Translations under genes and position numbers: made by a program
Part shown: one piece after another, positions 12,709 through 24,339 of the stretch
How the letters are laid out: each line of letters opens with the position of its first letter
Position numbering within the stretch: the first letter of the stretch is position 1
Notes under the pieces: generated by a model
Databases searched by the model: none
Told to the model about the DNA's origin: nothing
The model's input: only the letters and a program-made list of their open reading frames with translations
Origin: Dioscorea cayenensis subsp. rotundata
Lineage: Eukaryota; Streptophyta; Magnoliopsida; Dioscoreales; Dioscoreaceae
Length of the DNA stretch: 64,000 nucleotides
Direction: 5' to 3'
NCBI RefSeq assembly: GCF_009730915.1
Contig: NC_052475.1
Coordinates: 25,109,016 to 25,173,015, forward strand

Positions 12709-13009
12709 AAATGAATGTTGATATTAGCCGATAATGAAAAATGAAAATGAAACAGAACCCTACCCGATAATGTACCCTGCGGACTACAATATCATCCAAC
12801 AAGAACAGAACCTCAAAAGCGAAAGCAGAATGAATTTAATTGAATTTAGATACATGTACATTTACATTGACAAAAATTTGTCATGTTCTTGAAAATGAAT
12901 TGAATTTAAAAGCGGTTTACATTTTGAAACTATTACACCTATACTGATGACTATGACCCGCTTTGCGTACACTCCCCTACGGTTCGTTTTACACGAGTAA
13001 AAGCGGAGT

Positions 13010-13097
13010 TTAAACAATTACATTGATATTTTACACAATGAACTATATACTTAAACACCGAAAGTGTATGTTAAACAATGAATCTGGATTATTAAAG
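13010..13097 (-). repeat. TTAA-motif array C2 (MULE 1)
   Basis: Units on plus begin at 13010, 13031 (degenerate TTAC), 13051, 13071 and 13092 (20-21 bp steps). They read TTAAACAAT or TTAAACACCG, the inverse of the array A motif. The array lies just beyond the 3' end of the minus-strand Ulp1 gene. Confidence 0.75.
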
Positions 13098-13951
13098 AAA
13101 GAATCGTGTATACAAATATAGAAAAGAATGACTAAGAACCCGCTTGCGAAGACTCCCCTCTTCTACGTGATGCTTAGCGCCTCCCCTCCCTAAGTATGCG
13201 GAAACATACCTTAGTCGCGAGATAAGGGACGTCGATCTGCGTGATCCCGTAGCTTCTCACCCGTGAGTAGCTCGCTCGATAAACCGCATGACATAGACGA
13301 CTGCGATCGACACTTCCTTTTTACGTCGTGGGGCTTCGATTATCGTGAACAAGCGGGTGCTACTTTGATCGCCGACTCGCCCAACTCCATGTCGATCAGA
13401 GGTCGAATAGGTTCCATTGTCGAGATATACAAGTTCATATTAGAATGTCGATTATTTTACGAACACTATTACACAAACACAAATTATTAAAGCACTTACC
13501 ATTTCTAGCGCATTTTTTTATCGTATTCTTAGCTTTGGCATGAAGAATAATGCACGTATTCTTGTTTTTTTCATTGTCGAGGACGACGACATGGAAGTGC
13601 CCACTCATAATTATCGGGAGGATGACGATGTCCACTTCAGTGCAAGTTGCGCGCGGCATCTCCAATCATAGCCATCGTGGATTCATGTGCGTCGTCGCCT
13701 CGCTTTGACATGAACAAGGCCGGGTGGCGGGTGTGATGGAGGCGCGCCTCTTATAGCGATATGGCACTCGCTCGTCGTCTTTTGCAAGATACATACGAAT
13801 CGTCCATCACATCGATGCGTGACCATCTCCTTCCCCTCGAGCGGGTCGAATAGATTGGCCCGTGTGGTCGTGCAGCAGTCGTTCTTCCACAGCGACGGTC
13901 TTTCGTGGTTGAGCGGAACAAAGACATGTAAACAATGTTGTAAGTATAAAA

Positions 13952-14106
13952 TTAAAGCGTTAAACTATAAACTTTAAATTCTATATTGAATGTTTAAAGC
14001 AGTAGCGATAATATTTAAAAGGGTATCACTTATAAGTTAAATGTTATCGTAAATTTTTAAAGCGTTAACGCTCCTACTTAAAGCGGTAACTAAAAAGCAG
14101 TTTTAA
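13952..14106 (-). repeat. TTAA-motif array D (MULE 1, Ulp1 intron)
   Basis: Cores begin at 13952, 13974, 13994, 14015, 14037, 14057, 14078 and 14103, with extra ones at 13960 and 14065. The dominant unit is TTAAAGCG(G/T)T. The array separates the peptidase block from the middle block of the Ulp1 gene. Confidence 0.75.
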
Positions 14107-15265
14107 AACAATATCATAAAAAAACTTCAAACTTACTTGTCCATAGGGGCGGGTTGAGGAAGATCCTTATCAACTCCTGCTCGTACTTATTGAGGCGCGA
14201 TTGGCGGCGTATTTTTTTCTTCGAATGAAGACTTTCCGAAGTTCTTCTACTTTTTATTGGCTTCCTTTAATGGGGGACGACGGCACGGCATCAACGGAGA
14301 CACTTCCTTACATGCTTCTTGTTCTTGTGGGATTGTGTACGCGCTTCGATGCGGCAGCGGTCGACCGTTGGTTCCACAGTGAATTCCACTTCGTTGAGGA
14401 TAGACTCAGCGACCTTCTCAACCATGAGTTCCACGCGGCGGCATCGATGGGAGACACAGCGTTGTCCGGTTGTTCTTCTTCATGTATTGTGTCCATCTTT
14501 GATGCCGCATTTGTCAGCGCCGGTTCCACCGTGATGCATGATGTCGTCAACAGCGAGTCGACGATCTTTTTCCACCACGGCAAACTCAGCGCCATCTTCG
14601 ATCTCCTCCACCGTGATGGGCATGTCATCAGCGTTAACAACATCGGCCCGGTGATGGTGCTGCTGCCGATGGTCTTTTGCTATTATTTCATCGTCGCCCG
14701 TAGCGCGGGTGGAGACGGAGGCATTATTGTTTTCCTCTTTTTGCAAGCTTCTTCGAATGAGGCCGTCTTTGAAGGGCCACCCCGATGATGTCCTCGTCGT
14801 CGAACTCCGACCGCGTATCCGATCCCGGGTGCTTCATTTTGTTTGAAGGGAAGGCGCGATCGATTGTGATCGTGACCGGCCTTCAATGCCTCCACCCGGC
14901 GACAAGTCGAGGGAACTCGGTCATCAAAATCGCAAGCACTGCGAGAGTTGCGAGTGACATCCTCGCCTAGTGCCGTGAGGCGCCACGTTCGAGGGCTGAC
15001 ACGGTCGGGGGAAGCCGCGGTCGGGCGGGGTGGGGTAGGGGCTTCTCGGCCTCGGCGAATGCGTTTTGGCTCGAGGCGGGAGAGCGGGCGTCCGTAGCGC
15101 AAGGAAGAGGTTGCCCTCTCATCTTGCCTTTGAGCCAGCGGTTCGGGAGCAATAGCATCCGACCGAGCGGTTGGCTGAACAAATACTTCTTCATCGACGA
15201 TTCGCGGAACCATTTCGAGAAACTAGCATGTGTAAAAGCAAACAATCTTAGCGAAATTATTTAGT

Positions 15266-15485
15266 TTAAACAATTAAAAACTATATTTACACATGTAACT
15301 CAGTATATTTAAAGCGTTATAACCTATTGTGTTAAAGCAGATAAACAAACAAATTAAACATTAAACTAAAAAAGTTTAAGCGGTAGTTGAACAAAGTTAA
15401 AGCGGTGAAGTTATAATGTTAAAGCGATAGATGAATAAAGTTAAGCGGTAAATGATATGGTTAAAGCGTTAACGTCTACGATTAA
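15266..15485 (-). repeat. TTAA-motif array E (MULE 1, Ulp1 intron)
   Basis: Cores include 15309, 15332, 15354, 15376, 15397, 15419, 15441, 15461 and 15482 (20-23 bp steps). The typical unit is GTTAAAGCGGT. The array separates the middle block from the N-terminal block of the Ulp1 gene. Confidence 0.75.
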
Positions 15486-16340
15486 ACAAAAATATTTTTG
15501 AATTATTACCTCTTTTCCTTCGAGAGATGACAAACTCGTCTCTATCGTCAGCTTACTTCGGTAAAGTATTTTCACCGTAGCACGAGCATCCTTGGGATCT
15601 TCGCGAAAGCGGACTTTCTTTCCGGTTCCGGTCGACTCGTAAAACCGGATGTTAAGCGCTCACGTGCGACCCTTAACATACCCGGTGTTGGTCTTCTTCC
15701 CGCGCATCTAGATTGCACTCGGGTAGCGGCTTGTGGTATGTCCTCCATAAGCCAGCTTGTGTGTCGCTTGCGCCCGTGCGTGGCGCCCCATTCCGGGTAG
15801 ATCATCGACGCAATCAGCGATCCGGGTTAGGGAACCGAGCGGGGAGGTATTTGGGAAGAGGATTGTACCGGGAGAGTACACCATCGATGGTTTGGCAAAA
15901 TTCTCCTCTTCTCCCTCCGTCCGACGAGTTCTTTGAAGAGTGCTCTGATGGAGTCTCCGTGTCTCTCGTCGTCTTCGATAAATACCTCTCTTGAAAGGCG
16001 CAGTGTTTTCTTCTTACGAAACACGCTGCCTCCCCATCGCAGCGAGGCAAAACGATTGCCACATCTTCGGGCTCGAAAGTCGGCATGCTTTCCCCGATCC
16101 TGAATTTATTGGTGCGGTTATCGTATCTCTGCAGAGAGTCGAGAAGGGCCCGCTCTTGGTATCTGACTTCAACTCGATGAAATCTCGTGAGCGGTGTCGC
16201 TTCGGATGATCTCCCGATGTCGAGGGATCATGTGAACTTTCAATTCGACCCACGGTCTCCACTCACGGGTGTCAAGTAGCATCGCCCGTTAACTAGATTG
16301 ACCGCCGTAATCACAAGCACTGCGACAATATGACACATTG

Positions 16341-16488
16341 TTAAGCGGAAATGTAATTTGTTAAGCGGTAAACACTCGGTTCTTAAACACCGATATCATT
16401 TTTTTAAGCGATGACATATACTATTAAAGCGAGATACAAATAATTAAAGCGAGACGAACTAACTTAAGCGGTAAAGCTCGTTGTTTAA
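16341..16488 (-). repeat. TTAA-motif array F (MULE 1, near the Ulp1 5' side)
   Basis: Cores begin at 16341, 16361, 16383, 16404, 16424, 16444, 16464 and 16485. This is the most regular reverse-orientation array, with units such as TTAAGCGGAA and TTAAAGCGAGA. Confidence 0.82.
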
Positions 16489-17183
16489 GCGGAGACCTCG
16501 TTTTTACAAGCTGCAACCATATCAGCCGAAAGAGTAGCGTAGATTATAAACATTACACAAAGCACAACAATCGGAAAAACCATTTCGATCGTATACTGAC
16601 GAGGGAAAATGTAAAACAAAACAAAAAAACCCTAGCTGAGGACATCTCCCTGCGGACTAACAAAAACCCCGGTAGATTAATCCCCACGAAAGCTTGATGT
16701 CTTCCAACAAAAACAAAATCACAAAACCAAAACCGAAAAAAATGTCTCTTACGTATGAGAATAGTTAACAAAAACCATAATGAATACCTTAGGGCTGCAA
16801 AGTGACGAAATCGCAGAATACTTTGCACGGGACTTCTTCTTGAGACACGGTGGAAAGGGAAGAGTCTTAGGGTGGGAAGAGAAGAGCTGGAGAGCGAGTT
16901 GAGCTGAGTCAGTGAGTTGAGATAAGACAAGCAGTGTAATGCCTAAGAAAAAAACCCACCCACTTCCTCTCACGCCCTGAAATGGAGTGCGAGCACGACT
17001 TCCAGTCTGAGGGCGTTTTTCGTCCATAAAATTTTAAATACACTCCGTTTAATGCCGATTTACGTACTTTGGGGGTTTCAAAATCATGGAGTTGAAAAAG
17101 AAGGGGTTTTTGGGTATTCCGAAACTATGGGGGTTTGTTTGGCAATTTGGCAAAAGTTGTAGGGTTTTTTTGGCAATTTCCAC

Positions 17184-17192
17184 TTATATAAA
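17184..17192. repeat. Right target-site duplication of MULE 1
   Basis: TTATATAAA directly follows the right terminus (ending AATTTCCAC) and matches 10879-10887 exactly. Confidence 0.85.
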
Positions 17193-17599
17193 TGATGGTT
17201 GGAAATTGGAGCTCTTTCAATCAAATGAACCATTTTGATCCTCAGTGAAAAAAAGGAAGATAAGAAATAATAAAACACAAAGAGACATAATTAACATTAA
17301 AACAGATCATCTTTTGAGCCTTTTTTCCTCACAACAACATTGACCATTATATTACAAACTCAGATGCAACTGCAACACTGCAAGCACACAAGTTCGTCAC
17401 AGTAGCATCGCACTCTGCTGACACGATGACAAAGAATGCAAGGCAAAGTGTTTAACATGAAAAATAATGTTAAGATTTTTACAGGATAAAGTAAGTTCTC
17501 CAACAACACATGCTAATGAGAACCTGTTTCTCCCATCATAAAGCATGACGAGGCAGTACAGACGACCTTGGCCAGATTGATCTGTGCATTCCTCATGTT
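17193..17599 (-). other. 3' flank of the SFH gene
   Basis: This is AT-rich sequence between the MULE and the stop codon of the SFH gene, probably 3' UTR. No other gene seen. Confidence 0.4.
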
Positions 17600-20500
17600 T
17601 CATATACAGAATTTCTTCTTCTGGAGATATGTGAAAACAATTTGTCAGTGATAATTAACAAGAGATGCAAAGATTATATAAGGATAAAATTGAATAGAAG
17701 GGTCTCACTCACCCGGAACTTGGCATCCTGTTGCCGATCAATGTATGCAAGCAACTCTTCTTGCCTCATTAATGCCTCATACAAAGCCTGAACAGCATGG
17801 TGAAACAATTAAATATAAGCCTCCGCGCACTACTTCAGCAATATAAAACAACTTGAAATATGCTTTCATTATACACAGGTTAACAGCAGAAATTTACCTT
17901 CTTTGTGGATATAAGCTCAGCTTCCAATGCATCAACCCGGCGAACAGCAGCATTGAGTAATTCCTCTTTCTCATAGGGCATTTCAGATGGCTTTGCTTGC
18001 AGCGTGTCCACCTTGTCTTCCAGCTCTGCCAGCCGTTTTACAAGAGATGAAAGTAGATCAGCCTGTGTAAATCCTGGAGTTGGTGATGGTGGACGAAATT
18101 CTTCTTTGGGTGATGACTCCGATGACAAGGAATGACATTGGCTATTTTGCTGAGCTTGATCAGGAAGCTTCTTCATCACATGATTAGTCATTGAGCAGCA
18201 TAATGTAAAAAGAGTCATGATTAAGGTCATAAGGAATGCAACTATTTGTGTACAGTATCCTTCCTGAGACTTCACTGTGTCAGATAAGTAAACTGCCCCT
18301 AAGAAAAGAAAAACAACACAACCCAGTCAGCGGAGTTCATGATGAAGCCTTTAGGAAAAATCAATTTCAGGCTGCAATGACAAAAGCTATATCTCTTGTC
18401 ATGAAATTATCAATTTCTTGTACACAAGAAACAAGCAACAATATCTAAATCAAACAATAATGCCACAGTTATTTGACAGTTTTGACCTTACCAACCAGAT
18501 TTCTATAAAGAAATATTGCTTGATAAAACACATTATGAAAGACATCCAATTATTTTTACTATACCTTAGACAAAGTATATAATGACAAGGTGGGATTCTT
18601 ATCAACTGAATAAAAACTAGTAATAGACCAAGCAAATGAGTAATAAAATATGAATAGGGCTTGGAACATGAAGCTAGGTAGTCTAACAGATTTAAGAATT
18701 TATTACCAAGCATATGCTCAGAAGTCAAAACTATAACATAAATTAACATAAACGAAACTGCCCTGTGAGCTCACATAAAATCAACACACCTTTGGAGGCT
18801 GGAAGCATTGGGTTGGAATCCTCCCTTTTCCAACCAGTCACTACAGCCTTGTCAACCATGGGAACAGACTCTTCATACTCTACAAAGCCAACAGACAACC
18901 CAACCTTTCCGAGCTTTGCCTGCCAAATAATTGTAGAAATTACTTATTGAGGAAATTGATCAAGCACTTATTATAGGCAAAGGAATACTCTTGGATTTGA
19001 TCCTTTACATCATTTAAGATAAAAAATATTTAGTGACTAATTCTCAAACACTGGAAAAAAGATTTAATATATGGAGATCACTAGCTGGCAGCTAGCATCA
19101 CTACAAAGCATCAAAAGCTCTGTGCATCATCTTACAGTCTGTTTTTCCAATTGATCTTGACTCAGCATTGCTCTTGTTAATGCAAGCGGCTAATATATAA
19201 AGAAGTGCATACCCTAGATTGATTGTTATGCAAGTATGAGTATCAACATAGAGCGCTTCTGAAGCATATCTCATGCCAATGATCGTCTAATTGTGTGGGA
19301 TATTACAAATTAACAACAGAATAACAATAGAAAATTTGTCATTTCACGCATCCATCAATAAACTATGACACAGAATTCAGAATAATAAAGCATTTTGGCA
19401 TAAAAGAATAGGATAAGTTGTTTAAACACTCTTACAAGTAAGCTTACCTCTTCATGCACAGGGGTCAATTGAGGATGTGACATGTAACTTCTTCTTGGCT
19501 TTGGTGAAGTCATGTCTTCTGCTTCGGAACCAGACTCAGCGGTAGATGTATCACTTAACTTTACCTGAATCAACAAGCGAAAAAGACAAACTTGTATATG
19601 TTTTGATAAATAAAATTGAATAAGTAGGAAAGGATCAAGCAAAGTAGAAGCTCTTACTGCTGTGTATGGTGGCTTCGCATAAGCAATGATCTTTCCATCA
19701 CCATTGGAAACAGTTACAATTTGTCTGGAATATCGTGCTTCACCATTTTCAACCATCTGGATAACAAAACCAAAGGTACATAAATGAAACAATGAAAGAC
19801 TGAATGGAAATCGAAGGGAAAAGTAAAAGCAAAAATTGAAAACCTTCAAAATGTTGGGATCTTTCCATGGGCCCTTTTCTGATTTAAGGCATCCACCTAA
19901 ATCAGCACAGGTACAAGTACCACCAAGAAACTCCGGCAATTCACTAAAGAAAATCCAGATAAACACAAATTTCACCATTTCCAAGCCTCTCAAATATGAA
20001 AAGATTCAATGGTTAATACATATCAGTTAAAATGACAAATCACTTACCTTGGATCAATTATTTCAAGCAGTTTGTTCTGATACTTGCTTCCAAGAACCTG
20101 AAAGAGATATTAACAGTACATGAACACCATATGCTTTTGCAATCCATGAATCCAATATAAGATACTAGAGGATCATTTGGTGCTTTGCTTACATGAATCT
20201 TTGAGGTAGTTTTAGGATCAAGAAAAGATTTAACAGTGTTCCACAGAAGCTTAAAACCGGTGCCAGCATTGATGATGAACATTCTGTGTAAAGTCTGCAG
20301 AGACATAGCCACAGGTTAAGGCAGAATTAAAGTTTATAGATGTTTCAACCACACAACATTAACACAGTTGCATACCTCTGGGTAATTGTCAGAGTCAATT
20401 TTTTGCAGCCTCTGAATCAGTTCTCGAGCAGTTTTGCTGAAGTTCTTCATGCCCTAAAGAAAAGAAGAATATTATGAGTAAAACTTCAATTAAATTAGGC

Positions 20501-23157
20501 AAGAAAAAAAATTGCATTTCAGTGAGGGAAAAAAGAGAAAAGAGAGCATACCAAGCCTTGAACATCCAGAATTGTTGTGCTAGAATCAATGTGTTTTTTT
20601 GCAGCAATTGAACAAGCAGGGAACTTAATCTGGAAGCTTTTCTCAAACTCCAGCACATGATATCTTACGTATCGATCCAAAGTCGTCACTTGCATGAGTT
20701 TGTTGGGATCAACTTTTCCAAGCCTTTCAATGTAAATAGGCCTACCCTCCTTGTCCACACCATGATAACCATGTGGATAGTACTTAAGCACTTCATCCAA
20801 CTCAGTGTACTCAAAGTCCTGTTAGAAAATAGAAGCAAAAAAAAAAAAATTTATAACCGATTATCAATGACAAAAGTAAACCACAAAACTGAAGTTTTGT
20901 TTCCAATCTAGTCCAAAAACTTCAAGAAGAGATTCAGATTTAAGTTCAATGCATAGAATCCAAGATAGGCCAAAATGTCTAAAGCAGGATAACAAATGGG
21001 GGCAGTGAAATGATGGTTGAAAAGAAATGCAACACCCGATGGTATAGCATATTATGAGGTGCTGGCATGCATGTGCATTCTGTTGAAAGGGTTCATAGAG
21101 AAAACATGTCATATTGGTGCGATATTATAGCACTAATAAGATAATAGTTAAGCCTTTCTAATACAGAAATTACAAATTTATAATTTATTGTAGTAGAAAT
21201 TTCTGAAATTCCCATTACTACTGAGTCGCAGGGTCAAGCTTCATGAGTGCAATTAGTGGAACTATGGGCCATATCAATCAGGAAATTTCCCTACTTCATG
21301 AGGACAAACTTTTGCAGTTCGGTGCCAGGTTGCAAAGAAAGATAGTAGGACTGCTGATTACATTTACACATTCCATTTTAATGTTTTGTTCTCTCTAGTC
21401 TTTAAAACATTTAGGTAGATTATGCTCACTTAGTCTAATGCTATAATAGTTGCACAATTTCTCTTAAAAACCTTTCAATGTAAGGTGCCAGTGATGATAA
21501 CTTTTACCTCCAAAATAGTGTCAACACCGAACTCCTTCCTCCATTGAAGCATTTCAGCCCACATATGTTTTGCTTTCTCAACATCAAATTTCCTAGCCTT
21601 CAAGAATCTAGAGAAAAAAATTGGCAAAATTAGATGCAAGACCCCAATCAGTGACATCAAACATGGTAAGAAAGAAAAGTTTACTAGATACTGCAATCCA
21701 CAAAAAATTTAACTAGCCAAAAAGTTACAAGAAGAACAAGAATCAGGTGAACAATTGTATTTTTTTCATGAGCTAATATCTGATAAAACCATTATCATTC
21801 CTATACAAGTAACAATAGACTACTGAAAAATAGGTAACTGTTCAAACAATTTTTAAACAACAGCGAAATAAAAAGCCTTTCAAAATTAACTCCAAACCCA
21901 CACGAGAGAAGTAGGAGATATTCAATACATTGAAAATCTTACAAGTTATCATTATATGAAATTACTTTAAAAAATTTATCCCAAAGAAAACAATTCTTTT
22001 CAAGCAAAATAAAAATCAGAATAATGCTACAGAAAACATCAAGAGGAAAAAAAGAATTCTACACAAAATCTTGAGGTGCATAAAAGCACAAAAAAAAAAA
22101 AAAAAAAAAAAAGGAAAGAAAGAAACTCTTTAAGTCTCAAGCAAGTTACCCTTTGGTTACCAAATTAAGCAGAAGAGATACCTAATGCTAGTAAAAACCC
22201 ACAAATTTGACATATAAAGTTGGGAAGCCATCTGTTGTTCATAAGATCTATAATCTTAGTTGTAAATTGCCAATACTAACTCATCCAAAACTCCAAAAAC
22301 CCCTCAGCAAAAACTGTTATTATAAACAACTACCATCATTACAAACTGATGTTTGGTTGGACAAGTTAAGTTTAAAAATTCAGAAAAGCAGAATGATTGG
22401 CAGAGTTACTATTAACTTAGCTTGGAATTAATAGTTTAATTGCCCTCTTTGTTGGTGAGAACCTAAGCAGCTAAATCAAACAATATGAAAGACAAAATAT
22501 ACCTTAGCAACATGTGGTAATCATCATGTCTTGCAGGTAGCAACTCATCCAAAATCAAAGACTGGCGAAACGCGTCAACAGCCTCAAGCTCCTCGATATC
22601 CCTCACATCTTCAATTGAAACAGAATTGATACGGCCGTTGCTCTTCCTCCTGCTTCTCCTCTTCAAAGAATGCCTGAATTTAGTGGATGCATCTATTGCC
22701 TTTTTTTTCAGCGATCCAATTCTTGTCCTCCTTTCATCTTCTGAGCAGTCAAAATCAGATTTTCTCTCCTTCCTGTCATCAACACTGGAGGACCCATCAA
22801 AACCTGTAACAATTAAACAAGAAATGAAGATTTAATGGCGGAATTCTTAATAAAAAAAATTAAATTGAATCATCATAGTGAACATTTAATCAATTTCCAT
22901 GAAATCCAAATAACAAGCATAAAAAGTAAGAACTACCCAAAATTCTAAGCAGGAACCCTAGATTCAAGTCCAAACCCCAACCCCCCCACCCAAAAAAAAA
23001 AGGCTCATATCAAGCATATCAATAAAAACCCCCATTTCTGAAACATCCTCTGAATCAAATTAAAAATAAAAAAAATCAACAAAATTCACAAAAATAAGGA
23101 ATTCCAAGCAGAACAAAACCCACATGGCCTGGCGAATCGATCCAGCGGTCCCGACAT
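17600..23157 (-). CDS. SEC14-like phosphatidylinositol/phosphatidylcholine transfer protein (SFH, CRAL-TRIO plus nodulin-type tail)
   Basis: Fourteen exons on minus: 23157-23124, 22803-22503, 21607-21508, 20818-20552, 20453-20376, 20294-20193, 20097-20048, 19943-19844, 19756-19658, 19564-19448, 18919-18790, 18298-17898, 17787-17713 and 17620-17600. They total 1875 nt, or 624 residues. Start [12 protein letters not shown] is typical of plant SFH proteins. A basic segment ([12 protein letters not shown], about residues 55-70) precedes a CRAL-TRIO N domain ([12 protein letters not shown] to [13 protein letters not shown], about 90-147). The lipid-binding fold spans about 150-320 ([48 protein letters not shown]). 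One membrane segment follows near 474-496 ([18 protein letters not shown]), then a coiled coil (about 535-618) and the end KKKFCI. Family role: PI/PC exchange coupled to phosphoinositide signalling in trafficking and polar growth. The usual terminal Trp is Ile here. The partial paralogue at 62-247 keeps FCW. Confidence 0.95.
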
Positions 23158-24304
23158 CTCCAACAATCATACAATCCTAAAAAACACAGCAACATCCCGA
23201 TAAGAAATCCTTTTTCCTAGAAAAAAAAAAAAAATAACAACAAAAACAGCAATTCAAGACCAAAATTCCTCCAAACCTGGAACCAAATAGCTCAATTTCC
23301 CCTCAAAAAACCCACTTATCTCAGGTTGAGCTCCTTCTGAGCTTGATCCACAACGCAAGGAGAGAATCAAGATGGAAATCGCCGATTTAACAAGAGAATA
23401 AATTCTAGGGATTTTGAGGAGAAAAAATTTGAGAGGGTGGAAAGAGTGAAAGAGAAATATTAATATTAAAACTATGAGTGGGACCCACGTGTGACAGGTG
23501 GCAGTGAGAAGGTCTTTGATTCGATAGCAGCCGGCGAGCAAGAACTAGAAGAGGTCCGAATTTTTATTTATTTTAATTTTTAATTTATAAAAAAGGAATT
23601 TTAATTAATATAAATATATATAATTATAATAACACAATGATTAGTATTATTAATGTGGATTTTAATGAGATGAGCTTGCTGGGTTAGACTTTTCAGCTTG
23701 GTCATCCAAAGATGGCTGCTGGTTCTTAAATGAGTTTTTTTTTTTCTTTTAATTTGGGATGCATTTTAATATTTTAGCCCCTGACATTTGTCTTTATTTT
23801 CAAAAACAACCTCGGCTTTGCACTTCTTTTTTAGACAAATTCACATTTTTTTTGCTTTGTTTTGACTAAAACAGGTAAATCACTGGTATAAAAGTTTAAT
23901 GTAATAAAATGTTTTCCTTGCAAATATATACATATATTTATTGTTTAATAAATTTGGATATTTGAATAATAATTAATATTTTATGAAAAAAAAAATATTG
24001 TCATTTTTTTTTCAAGTTTCATGCTTAACTATATAGTGGTTTTTAATACCCAAAATTTGTTAACAAAAATGATATACCTATGCGTCCTTGGCCCACACTG
24101 GGGTTTCATTCTTAGCTAAGAATATAAAACTTGGGATGTAAATCCACAACCAGGAATCGCTACCACCATTGTATTCAGTAAGACTTGAACTTGAGACTTT
24201 TTAAATATATCACTCATTTTTCATATTGAGGCTAATACTACTGTGTTATAAATCTTTGCATAAGGCATGTTTTTAACAGGAGACAAATAAAACTTCTTTA
24301 ATGT

Positions 24305-24339
<35 letters not shown>

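Larger units (their letters stand above)
13140..16290 (-). pseudogene. Ulp1-like (C48) protease gene of MULE 1, frameshifted
   Basis: Read on minus, the N-terminal block (about 16290-15500) contains KSGPFSTLCRDTITAPINS, then RCDGEA, FVRRK and LSREVFIEDDE. This is the DUF1985-like layout of plant MULE Ulp1 proteins. The middle block (about 15230-14150) is low complexity, rich in Arg/Pro/Ser. The C-terminal block (about 13920-13140) has the peptidase C48 pattern: VDIVILPI, then GHFHVVVLDNEK with the likely catalytic His, and later YVMRFIERA and ITQIDVPYL. Just before YVMRF, where the family has an Asp-Cys pair, the readable frame gives SIAVV, so the catalytic Cys seems lost or frameshifted. Two arrays of the TTAA motif occupy the putative introns. 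Family role: SUMO-type cysteine protease of uncertain use to the transposon. Confidence 0.72.
10888..17183. mobile_element. MULE 1: Ulp1-carrying Mutator-like element, defective
   Basis: The element is bounded by the same 9-bp sequence, TTATATAAA, at 10879-10887 and 17184-17192, the target-duplication length typical of Mutator elements. The left end reads GGGAAAATTACTG. The inverse of the right end reads GTGGAAATTGCCA, so the terminal repeats are recognisable but diverged. Inside, left to right: a subterminal C-rich zone, a decayed mudrA-type transposase gene on plus (about 11247-12240), and a decayed Ulp1/DUF1985-type gene on minus (about 16290-13140). Seven arrays of a TTAA-core motif with a period near 20-21 bp fill the non-coding parts. 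Family knowledge: MULEs that carry an antisense Ulp1-like protease gene are known in plants (KI-MULE/Kaonashi types). The interior is visibly richer in GC and CpG than the flanks. The transposase core is missing, so the copy cannot be autonomous. Confidence 0.88.

Noticed and set aside
14201..14788. A 195-codon open frame on plus inside MULE 1
   Set aside because: It is antisense to the low-complexity middle block of the Ulp1-like gene; CG-rich codons on the other strand leave few stops. No family resemblance.
14683..15213. A 176-codon open frame on minus inside MULE 1, as a separate gene
   Set aside because: It is the Arg/Pro-rich middle block of the Ulp1-like gene, not an independent gene.
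16553..17027. Two overlapping minus frames near the right end of MULE 1
   Set aside because: They lie in the subterminal and probable promoter region and match no domain.
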